Shown here: positions 1 to 4,883 of the stretch, piece after piece | Position numbering within the stretch: the stretch's first letter is position 1 | Layout: every line of letters begins with the position of its first letter | Source: Oscillospiraceae bacterium | GTDB taxonomy: Bacteria; Bacillota; Clostridia; Oscillospirales; Acutalibacteraceae | Assembly (NCBI GenBank): GCA_031262125.1 | Contig: JAISII010000184.1 | Coordinates: 1-5,552, forward strand | Length of the DNA stretch: 5,552 nucleotides | Direction of reading: 5' to 3' | The notes under the pieces: generated by a model | Told to the model about the DNA's origin: nothing | Database searches by the model: none | Seen by the model: only the letters and a program-made list of their open reading frames with translations | Program-made: the position numbers and the translations under genes

Positions 1-39
1 ATGTGCAATATTGCACGCACAATTCGATGAAATTTGCAT
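1..39 (-). CDS. Probable 5' end of an unidentified leftward gene, cut by the window edge
   Basis: Thirteen open codons run from an ATG at 39-37 to the window edge, reading MQISSNCACNIAH. The peptide is too short to assign to any family. The case for a real gene is its context. A consensus sigma-A promoter lies just upstream (68-96), giving an expected transcript start near 61 and a leader of about 22 nt. A good Shine-Dalgarno sequence, AAAAGG (minus strand, about 47-52), sits 7 nt before the ATG. The 14-bp palindrome at 3-16 lies inside these codons, so the transcript could instead be a small RNA or a leader with a short peptide. The LRR/dockerin gene lies upstream on the same strand but is separated by a terminator, so this would be a separate unit. 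The start signal is seen directly; that it is protein coding is inferred. Confidence 0.45.
   Translation of the reverse strand, partial: MQISSNCACNIAH
3..16. repeat. Perfect 14-bp palindrome
   Basis: GTGCAATATTGCAC is its own reverse complement. It sits about 45-58 bp downstream of the predicted start site of the leftward promoter and within the putative coding start. It could be a protein-binding half-site pair or simply coding sequence; the window edge prevents any test. Confidence 0.5.
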
Positions 40-67
40 AATTTTACCTTTTATTTTAACTCTATCA

Positions 68-96
68 ATTATACACAAACGCAGCGTTAGTGTCAA
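68..96 (-). promoter_or_regulatory. Consensus sigma-A promoter reading left
   Basis: On the minus strand there is a perfect -35 TTGACA (91-96), a 17-bp spacer and a perfect -10 TATAAT (68-73). The predicted transcription start is near 61, and the only thing downstream within the window is the partial reading frame at 1-39. A fully consensus promoter suggests strong expression, or expression held in check by a regulator. Confidence 0.8.
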
Positions 97-177
97 CTCA
101 AATTTGCTATTTTGTTTTAATTTTTACTTAAAAACCGCTAAAATTTAACGTGCTTTAAAATAAAAACCATAATTTTG

Positions 178-234
178 CACACAAAACGCCCTGCTAAAGG
201 TTTTAAAAAACACAAGCAGGGCGGTGGTTTTTTT
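178..234 (-). terminator. Rho-independent terminator of the LRR/dockerin gene, possibly bidirectional
   Basis: A 9-bp perfect GC-rich stem is formed by CGCCCTGCT (187-195) and AGCAGGGCG (215-223). The 19-nt loop can itself fold through GTTTT (200-204) and AAAAC (207-211). Read leftward, the stem is followed by TTTTGTGTG, about 40 nt after the stop codon of the LRR gene. Read rightward it is followed by a run of seven T at 228-234, so it may stop transcription both ways. Confidence 0.75.
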
Positions 235-261
235 ATTAGTTTTTTGATTTTTGCAAACAGT

Positions 262-2169
262 TTAGTATAAATAGGCACGTTCGCCAACTAAGGTGTTTTT
301 TGTCAGCTTAGCCAAATATTTTTGTATCTCTGTTGCGTCTGCAATGTCAACACTACCGTCATAGACAGCATTAGCTAAAATTTGTTCGGTCTCATCCAAC
401 TCTTCTATTTTTGCTAAGTGTTTTTGTATTGCGGTTACGTCCGCAACGGTAATTTTTTTGTCGCCATTAACATCGCCGTAATAATCCCATTCGCTTCCTA
501 CGGTAGATAAATCTATAAGCACAAAAGTATTTGAAAAATCCCTTGTTTTAAAAATAATATTCTCGTTCTCTTCATCTAATGTAAATGGAATTTCTGTTCC
601 CCAATTATTATATCTGCTATACAAACCTAAGTTCTCAACATCAACTCCGTCCAAAACAGGCACCATTACCGTTACAGGTTCATCAAGCCTCACCGTATCA
701 TAATTTATTTTCAAAGCAATTTGATAAGCTGAATATGCCAGCGTCCCCCAGCGATCCTCAATGCTATCAAACAGCCCTTCATGTTCCCAACTATAATCCC
801 TGTCTTTCACTATTAACCTAACATCTACTCTTGTGTTTTCAGGCAAAATGCCTGCTTCGTCTATAATTGTTATTCCGCTGGTTTCGTCAGTTAGCGGTGT
901 AGTTTCTTCAAGCAAAACATACGGAATATTTTCGGATAAGGCAAACATCTCTGCAGCCGAACCCTCATAGCAATAAATAGTAACCGGAATATCATCAACT
1001 AACGCATTGTCAAATATATCAGTTACACTTCTCGGAATAGTTATACTTTGCAAGCTTGTGCAATTATTAAATGCATATTCACCAATACCAATTGCACCCT
1101 CGGGTATTACAATACTTTGCAAACTTGTGCAATCCCAAAAAGCATCACTTCCTATATATTTCACACTATCGGGTATTGTTATACTTTCAAGGCTTGTGCA
1201 ACCTCTAAAGCCGTCAACCACAGTTATAGTATTGGGCAAAGTTATTGTTTTTAAATTTGTACAGTCGTTAAACGCAGCGTATCCAAATTTTTCAACGCTA
1301 TCCGGCACAGTATATGAAGTTGCACTTAACCCGGCTGGGTAGCGTATAAGAGTTGTTTTATCTTTGTTAAACAAAACACCATCTATGCTGCTATAATTTA
1401 AACTATTCTCCGAAACAATAATAGTCGTTAAGCTTGTGCATCCGTAAAAATAACTATCCATGTCATTCGTCGGAAAATTATCGGGAAGAGATATGCTTTT
1501 TAAACTTGTGCAATCACCAAAAACCGAAATACCAAACGAAGTAATATTGTTTGATATAACAACTTCTGTCAGCGATGTGCAACCATGAAATGCACTGTTA
1601 TCAATTGAGGTTACGCTGTCGGGTATTGTTATTGCCGTTAAACCTGTGCAATCTCTAAAAGCAGCGGAAGAAATCGAAACAGTATCATCCCGCAAATTAA
1701 TTGTTGTATTATCGGGCATAGTGCCTTTGTATGTGTATACACATTTTCCGGCGTACACAACACCATCTGGTTGGTTGTTAAACCACGCAGTACCCTCAAA
1801 AGCCCACATAACAATCCGATTAACACTGTCGGGTATAGTAATATTTTCTAAATTTGTACAACTGGTAAAGCAATAGTTGCCTATAGTGGTTACACCCTCG
1901 GGAATTATAACACTTTTTAAATCTAAATTATAACTAAAATAACCAAAAGTAAACTGACCAATCTCAGTTACCTTATACCCGCCCAATTCACTCGGAATAG
2001 TCAATTCCTCGGCATTGCCGGTATAATGGGTAATTATAGCAGTACCATCGTCCTTGTTTATTTTATACTCAAAATCTCCTTCAGTTAGAGCAACCACCGT
2101 AACCGGCAACGTCGCAAAAACCGATGCCACAAGGCACAAACACAAAACAACGCTAAGTAACTTTTTCAT
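262..2169 (-). CDS. Secreted BspA-type leucine-rich-repeat protein with C-terminal dockerin
   Basis: The 635-residue product is probably exported and held to a cohesin-bearing scaffold or surface protein, where the LRR solenoid would bind a ligand. Residues 1-27 form a signal peptide (MKK, then a hydrophobic core to about V26, likely cleavage near VVA-L). About ten LRR_5 repeats span 68-390, with a recurring F-x-x-C-T-x-L core at C104, C174, C197, C220, C244, C303, C324, C347 and C370, mostly 23 residues apart. Longer insertions at about 128-168 and 250-290 are typical of BspA-like proteins. Residues 425-555 form a beta-rich linker domain I do not recognise, ending in SNTFVLID. Dockerin repeats follow: D566-A586 (DVNGDKKITVAD) and N600-A620. 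The second calcium loop is degenerate. The ATG start is supported by the signal peptide and an upstream AAGAAAGGGCGG. No catalytic domain is seen. Architecture is confident; ligand and scaffold are unknown. Confidence 0.93.
   Translation of the reverse strand: MKKLLSVVLCLCLVASVFATLPVTVVALTEGDFEYKINKDDGTAIITHYTGNAEELTIPSELGGYKVTEIGQFTFGYFSYNLDLKSVIIPEGVTTIGNYCFTSCTNLENITIPDSVNRIVMWAFEGTAWFNNQPDGVVYAGKCVYTYKGTMPDNTTINLRDDTVSISSAAFRDCTGLTAITIPDSVTSIDNSAFHGCTSLTEVVISNNITSFGISVFGDCTSLKSISLPDNFPTNDMDSYFYGCTSLTTIIVSENSLNYSSIDGVLFNKDKTTLIRYPAGLSATSYTVPDSVEKFGYAAFNDCTNLKTITLPNTITVVDGFRGCTSLESITIPDSVKYIGSDAFWDCTSLQSIVIPEGAIGIGEYAFNNCTSLQSITIPRSVTDIFDNALVDDIPVTIYCYEGSAAEMFALSENIPYVLLEETTPLTDETSGITIIDEAGILPENTRVDVRLIVKDRDYSWEHEGLFDSIEDRWGTLAYSAYQIALKINYDTVRLDEPVTVMVPVLDGVDVENLGLYSRYNNWGTEIPFTLDEENENIIFKTRDFSNTFVLIDLSTVGSEWDYYGDVNGDKKITVADVTAIQKHLAKIEELDETEQILANAVYDGSVDIADATEIQKYLAKLTKNTLVGERAYLY
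1020..1900 (-). repeat. Tandem ~69-bp coding repeats of the LRR solenoid
   Basis: The plus strand shows recurring blocks close to aaRcttgtgcaa, each encoding the CTSL core on the minus strand (for example near 1051, 1123, 1192, 1432 and 1504). Most are spaced 69 bp, matching 23-residue LRR units. The unit between C303 and C324 is two residues shorter, and one interval is 59 residues because of a BspA-type insertion. The copies are similar enough at DNA level to allow slippage or recombination that changes copy number. Confidence 0.8.
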
Positions 2170-2191
2170 AAAACAAACCGCCCTTTCTTAA

Positions 2192-2219
2192 TTTGCGGAA
2201 GTTAAAATAACCCCGCAAA
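2192..2219 (-). promoter_or_regulatory. Stem-loop in the 5' leader of the LRR/dockerin mRNA
   Basis: TTTGCGG (2192-2198) pairs with CCGCAAA (2213-2219), and inside it GTTA (2201-2204) pairs with TAAC (2208-2211) around a three-base loop. A small asymmetric bulge separates the two helices. The hairpin lies after the predicted start site (about 2225) and just before the purine-rich ribosome binding site, so it may stabilise the mRNA or act as an operator at DNA level. There is no T-run after it, so it is not a terminator. Confidence 0.5.
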
Positions 2220-2231
2220 CTTTATAGTATA

Positions 2232-2260
2232 ATTTTACCATATTAGTGAAGAACAATCAA
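2232..2260 (-). promoter_or_regulatory. Predicted sigma-A promoter of the LRR/dockerin gene
   Basis: On the minus strand -35 TTGATT (2255-2260) is separated by 17 bp from -10 TAAAAT (2232-2237), placing the start near 2225 and giving a leader of about 55 nt. A second -10-like TATACT lies a few bases downstream (2226-2231) but has no well-spaced -35. The promoter lies between the M24 peptidase stop and the LRR gene, so the LRR gene can be transcribed independently. Confidence 0.6.
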
Positions 2261-2289
2261 GAGCAAATACATCACTTTAAACAAATTTT

Positions 2290-3384
2290 TTACAAACAAA
2301 TAAGCTCTTTTGGTACATTTGTAAGGTTAACACTCCCCTGCGGAGTTATAAGCAGCATATCTTCAATCCGCACGCCGAACTCGCCCGGCAGGTAAATTCC
2401 CGGCTCGACGGTAATAACCATCCCCGGGCTTAAAAACACCTTAGATTTTGCCGAAACGGACGGTGATTCGTGAATACAAAGCCCTACCCCATGCCCTGTT
2501 GAATGACAAAAGTTGTTGCCAAAGCCCGCTTTTTCAATTATGCTGCGGGCGGCTAAATCAACGTCGCTGCAATATATGCCCGGCTGTGCCGCAGCAATTG
2601 CACCAAGCTGTGCTTGCAGCACAATGTCAAAAACCTCACGTTGCCGCTGCGAGGGCTGCCCCACGCACACAACCCTCGACATATCGCTGTTATATCCGTC
2701 CACCCTTGCACCAATATCAAACTGGAACAAATCGCCCTGCTTAATTTTGGTTTTGCCAGGCACACCGTGCGGCACAGACGTGTTCTCGCCCGTTAGGGTA
2801 ATAAGCTCAAAAGCCGCACAATCGGCACCGTTTTTTTTCATCAAATATTCAAGCTCCAGTGCAATTTTGCGTTCTTGCACACCGGGTTTTATATAATTCA
2901 GCACCTGCTCAAAGCTTTTTTCGGCTATTGCTTGTGCTTGCTTAATTTTCTCGATTTCTTGTGCGGTTTTTGCAACACGCAGGTTTGCAATGCTTAAATC
3001 CAGCAGACCAGTTGTATCAAAAGCAAGACCATTGCCGAACATTTGCTTTGCACGGGTTTGCAGCTTGTTTTTTAGTGCGACCGTTACGTCCTCCGCCTCT
3101 AAATAAAGCAGGTTTATTTGCAGCTCTTTAAGTTTTTCAAAAACTCCGGCTGCCCAAATGGCGGCTTCCACCGCTTCAAATTCCTTTGGCAGTGTTTTTT
3201 GCAAAGCCTCAAAATAGCGGCTATCGGTAACGTAATAGTTTGCATTTTGGGTCAGCAAAACTAAGCCTTCGCAAATATCGCACCCTGCAAAATATTGCCG
3301 ACTTACCCTGCAAGTCAGCAATATCCCCTCGTTTTTATTTGTAAGCAACTGTTTTATGCGGTTTAGCTTTATGTTAGTGTTCAC
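2290..3384 (-). CDS. pepP: M24 family metallopeptidase, Xaa-Pro aminopeptidase
   Basis: This is a cytoplasmic dinuclear-metal peptidase that removes N-terminal residues ahead of proline. At 364 residues it matches the short Firmicutes aminopeptidase P/YqhT type. The N-terminal creatinase-like domain covers about 1-135 and the pita-bread catalytic domain about 142-360. All five expected metal ligands are visible: D223 and D234 (FDIGARVDGYNSD), H298 (STGHGVGL), E327 (VEPGIY) and E341 (RIED). The substrate-site histidines H206 (VPHG) and H305 (HESP) are also present. Translation starts at GTG (3382-3384), preceded by AAGAAGAGAG on the minus strand; the next residues, NTNIKLNRIKQLL, fit the usual N-terminus. 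It follows aroQ by 66 nt with no terminator or convincing promoter between them, so co-transcription is likely. Family and catalytic competence are confident; a dipeptidase (PepQ-like) specificity cannot be ruled out from sequence alone. Confidence 0.93.
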   Translation of the reverse strand: MNTNIKLNRIKQLLTNKNEGILLTCRVSRQYFAGCDICEGLVLLTQNANYYVTDSRYFEALQKTLPKEFEAVEAAIWAAGVFEKLKELQINLLYLEAEDVTVALKNKLQTRAKQMFGNGLAFDTTGLLDLSIANLRVAKTAQEIEKIKQAQAIAEKSFEQVLNYIKPGVQERKIALELEYLMKKNGADCAAFELITLTGENTSVPHGVPGKTKIKQGDLFQFDIGARVDGYNSDMSRVVCVGQPSQRQREVFDIVLQAQLGAIAAAQPGIYCSDVDLAARSIIEKAGFGNNFCHSTGHGVGLCIHESPSVSAKSKVFLSPGMVITVEPGIYLPGEFGVRIEDMLLITPQGSVNLTNVPKELICL

Positions 3385-3450
3385 AGTTTTCTCTCTTCTT
3401 TTTTTATATGAGATTTAGGTTACAATTTGCTTAAATTTGCAGCTTAAAAA

Positions 3451-3885
3451 TTATTTCAGCAAACCTTTAACCGCATTAAGTGCCAAAATGTAGCTGTTTA
3501 CACCAAAGCCGCAAATTGTGCCCGCACACACCGCCGAAATCACCGATGTATGCCTAAACTCCTCACGGGCATAGATGTTTGACATATGCACCTCTACCAC
3601 AGGCACATTTACCGCCGCAACGGCATCCCTCAACGCAAAGCTGTAGTGTGTAAGTGCACCTGCGTTTAAAATTACGGCATCGCAATTGTCGGCAGCCCAA
3701 TGCAGCTTGTCTACCAGCACACCCTCGTGGTTGGTTTGGAAAACCTCGGCGGATTGCCCAAGCTCTTTTGCCGCCGCAACAATTTGTGCGTTAATATCAT
3801 CTGCAGTTGCCGCACCATAAATTTGCGGCTGCCTTTTGCCCGTTAAATTAAGGTTAGGACCCATTAAAACCAAAACTTTTTTCAT
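3451..3885 (-). CDS. aroQ: Type II 3-dehydroquinate dehydratase
   Basis: The enzyme catalyses dehydration of 3-dehydroquinate to 3-dehydroshikimate, the third step of the shikimate pathway, as a cytoplasmic dodecamer in this family. The 144-residue length is typical. Every active-site element can be seen: GPNLNL (9-14) with N11, R18 and the lid tyrosine Y23 (IYG), N74 and H80 in ILNAGALTHYS, the catalytic H100 in VEVHMSNIYAREEFRHTS, and R111. Small departures from the usual motif are MGPNLNL instead of NGPNLNL and SNIYARE instead of SNIHARE; neither removes a catalytic residue. The ATG at 3883-3885 is preceded by AAAGAGG about 8 nt away. It is the first gene of a probable two-gene unit with the M24 peptidase, an order also known from Bacillus (yqhS-yqhT). 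No good promoter was found directly upstream. Confidence 0.96.
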   Translation of the reverse strand: MKKVLVLMGPNLNLTGKRQPQIYGAATADDINAQIVAAAKELGQSAEVFQTNHEGVLVDKLHWAADNCDAVILNAGALTHYSFALRDAVAAVNVPVVEVHMSNIYAREEFRHTSVISAVCAGTICGFGVNSYILALNAVKGLLK

Positions 3886-3920
3886 TGCTAAAACCTCTTT
3901 TACAAATTTTTTTGTGTTCC

Positions 3921-3954
3921 TGACTTTGCTATAATTCGAGTTAAAGTCAAACTC
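3921..3954. repeat. Overlapping inverted repeats upstream of aroQ
   Basis: TGACTTT (3921-3927) is mirrored by AAAGTCA (3943-3949) across 15 bp, and GAGTT (3938-3942) is mirrored by AACTC (3950-3954) across 7 bp; the second lies across one arm of the first. They fall in the spacer where the aroQ promoter should be, just after the rpsU terminator. An operator is possible but unproven. A rightward extended -10 (TGCTATAAT, 3927-3935) lies in the loop without a matching -35. Confidence 0.35.
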
Positions 3955-3994
3955 TAAAAAACAAAAGCGAGAAGCCGCATAACCAGCCTCTCAC
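3955..3994 (-). terminator. Rho-independent terminator of rpsU
   Basis: The leftward transcript folds an 11-bp stem with a six-base loop from 3994 to 3967 (GTGAGAGGCTG paired with CGGCTTCTCGC, including three G-U pairs), followed directly by TTTTGTTTTTT. It lies about 80 nt after the rpsU stop codon and ahead of aroQ, separating the two units. Confidence 0.88.
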
Positions 3995-4018
3995 CATAAT
4001 TTAAAATTTAATTTTTTT

Positions 4019-4046
4019 GTAACCCCCGCTAAAAAACGAGGGCTAC
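4019..4046 (-). other. Extra stem-loop in the rpsU 3' untranslated region
   Basis: GTAACCCCCG (4019-4028) and CGAGGGCTAC (4037-4046) form a 10-bp stem with two G-U pairs in the minus-strand RNA, with an 8-nt loop. In the leftward transcript it is followed by a run of A, not T, so it is not an intrinsic terminator; the true one lies 25 nt further on. It could protect the rpsU mRNA 3' end or be the remains of an older terminator. Confidence 0.5.
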
Positions 4047-4075
4047 GACAATTTACCGATTTTGCAAAATCAAAG

Positions 4076-4252
4076 TCAGCGGAACTTGCGTTTGCGAGCC
4101 GCCTCAGACTTCTTTTTACGCTTAACCGAGGGCTTCTCATACGCCTCTCTTTTGCGAACTTCTGCAATAACACCGGCACGGGCACACTGCTTTTTAAATC
4201 TACGCAATGCACTTTCCAGGGATTCATTATCTTTGAGTCTAACTTCTGACAT
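4076..4252 (-). CDS. rpsU: 30S ribosomal protein S21
   Basis: A 58-residue basic protein of the small ribosomal subunit that helps in translation initiation in the bacteria that have it. The sequence reads MSEVRLKDNESLESALRRF, then a central helix with KKQCARAGVIAEVRKREAYEKP, and ends in a lysine/arginine-rich tail (SVKRKKKSEAARKRKFR), which matches the whole S21 family from end to end. An in-frame ATG 13 codons upstream (4291) exists, but the family start at 4252 is chosen because it has GGGAGGG (4259-4265) six bases away and a conserved MSEV N-terminus. The gene stands alone, with a near-ideal promoter, a structured leader of about 67 nt and its own terminator, consistent with strong independent expression. 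It is not coupled to a downstream ribosomal or primase gene in this window. Confidence 0.97.
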   Translation of the reverse strand: MSEVRLKDNESLESALRRFKKQCARAGVIAEVRKREAYEKPSVKRKKKSEAARKRKFR

Positions 4253-4285
4253 TCTTTTCCCTCCCGTCGTGTTAAAGATGTTAAA

Positions 4286-4320
4286 CGGCACAGCCGCAAC
4301 AAAGGCATTTTGCCGCCTTT
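4286..4320 (-). promoter_or_regulatory. Structured 5' leader of rpsU
   Basis: The leader contains AAAGGC (4301-4306) paired with GCCTTT (4315-4320). An alternative smaller hairpin, GGCA (4304-4307) with TGCC (4311-4314), shares bases with it. A second short stem, CGGC (4286-4289) with GCCG (4293-4296), follows. Mutually exclusive helices in a ribosomal-protein leader could mean translational autoregulation, but no known motif is recognised. Confidence 0.35.
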
Positions 4321-4325
4321 AGCCT

Positions 4326-4355
4326 ATTATACATTATTTTGGCTTAATGTGTCAA
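4326..4355 (-). promoter_or_regulatory. Strong sigma-A promoter of rpsU
   Basis: Minus strand: perfect -35 TTGACA (4350-4355) and perfect -10 TATAAT (4326-4331) with an 18-bp spacer. The predicted start near 4319 is about 67 nt before the S21 start codon. Confidence 0.88.
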
Positions 4356-4410
4356 GCCCTTTTGGGGATAATTTTGTGTTTTGGGGGTTTTACTCTTTTT
4401 CTCCCACCGT

Positions 4411-4782
4411 CGCAAACCACCCCGTCCTTCTAGAAGCAAGAGGCTTTGCCGCAAACCACCCCGTCTGCTCTGCACAATCTAAAAATATTTTATTTTTTAA
4501 GATTTTTTTTAAAAAATATATTATATTTTTTACTATGGGAGCAGCCACCCCTCCCCGGAGGGGAATTTTAGCACAATCAATAGACAGCGTGCAAAACACA
4601 GAGATTAAACTATAAAAACTATCCGAATATTCCTAAGTCTCGGAGTGAGTGAACATTCCCCTCCGGGGAGGGGTGGATTCGCTTTAGCGAAGACGGGGTG
4701 GTTTGTGTGAAAATTTTTTTAATTATAAAATTTAAATAGAAATTTAATTTGGGGGTCGGGGTGGTTTGCGACACAACCACCC
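4411..4782. repeat. Cluster of inverted intergenic repeats (GC-rich modules in AT-rich DNA)
   Basis: A 16-nt module, CGCAAACCACCCCGTC, occurs twice forward (4411-4426, 4450-4465) and twice inverted with one mismatch each (4692-4707, 4755-4770); a shorter degenerate forward copy follows at 4772-4782. A second, 22-nt module (CCACCCC..GGAGGGGAAT) occurs forward at 4545-4566 and as an exact reverse complement at 4655-4676, and each copy folds on itself (CCCCTC/GAGGGG). At 4655-4707 the two modules are joined by the perfect hairpin TTCGCT-TT-AGCGAA (4678-4691), giving a composite 53-bp unit. No gene fits here: the open frames are accidental products of the repeats. The composition resembles dispersed intergenic elements seen in many anaerobe genomes, which I infer rather than can check. 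Confidence 0.8.
4466..4544. repeat. AT-rich segment interrupting one repeat unit
   Basis: Between the forward modules at 4450-4465 and 4545-4566 lie 79 bases where the complete inverted unit has 15. The segment is bounded by CTGCTC (4465-4470) and GAGCAG (4539-4544), and its middle is almost pure A/T with an inverted repeat ATTTTTTAA (4492-4500) / TTAAAAAAT (4509-4517). It looks like a repeat loop that has expanded or taken an insertion. Confidence 0.45.
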
Positions 4783-4810
4783 TTTGCCACCTGCAATTTG
4801 CCATTTGCCA
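4783..4810. repeat. Short heptanucleotide tandem array
   Basis: TTTGCCA occurs at 4783-4789, 4797-4803 and 4804-4810, and the 7 bases at 4790-4796 (CCTGCAA) are a degenerate copy in the same 7-bp phase. The array lies directly upstream of the promoter of the first acetyltransferase gene. Confidence 0.6.
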
Positions 4811-4827
4811 TTCTAAAAATTTTTCTA

Positions 4828-4856
4828 TTGCTATTACCCCACATATAACGTATAAT
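4828..4856 (+). promoter_or_regulatory. Promoter of the acetyltransferase genes
   Basis: -35 TTGCTA (4828-4833), 17-bp spacer, perfect -10 TATAAT (4851-4856). The predicted start near 4863 leaves a leader of only about 18 nt before the TTG start codon, which argues against any start codon further upstream. Confidence 0.75.
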
Positions 4857-4865
4857 GTTTTTAGA

Positions 4866-4883
4866 AAGAAGGTTTTAACTTTG
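4866..4883 (+). promoter_or_regulatory. Ribosome binding site and TTG start of the first GNAT gene
   Basis: AAAGAAGG ends at 4872, eight bases before the TTG at 4881-4883. This is the only in-frame start candidate that has a Shine-Dalgarno sequence, lies downstream of the promoter and precedes the conserved N-terminal strand. Confidence 0.75.

Noticed and set aside
1007..1342. Plus-strand reading frame of 111 codons opposite the LRR gene
   Set aside because: It mirrors the LRR codon periodicity (repeated IVIL..LVQ), a shadow of repetitive coding on the other strand, with no independent start signal.
2513..2896. Plus-strand frame of 127 codons opposite the M24 peptidase
   Set aside because: Cysteine- and proline-rich shadow of a gene with full catalytic conservation on the opposite strand.
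3922..3950. TTGACT as -35 of an aroQ promoter
   Set aside because: No acceptable -10 lies 16-18 bp downstream; the nearest TATAGC is only about 11 bp away.
4253..4291. Upstream in-frame ATG for S21
   Set aside because: The extra 13 residues are absent from S21 proteins, and the strong GGGAGGG lies six bases before the internal ATG at 4252.
3991..4308. Minus-strand 105-codon frame overlapping rpsU
   Set aside because: Out of frame with S21, runs through its stop and into the terminator stem; no family resemblance.
4390..4599. Small frames in the divergent spacer
   Set aside because: They consist of translated repeat modules and AT-rich DNA, with no ribosome binding site.
4411..4782. CRISPR array
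   Set aside because: Copies occur in both orientations, spacing is irregular and there are no unique equal-length spacers or cas genes.
4749..4880. ATG-initiated 44-residue extension of the first GNAT protein
   Set aside because: It would be translated from within the repeat cluster and upstream of the predicted promoter, has no ribosome binding site, and the extra residues have no counterpart in the family.
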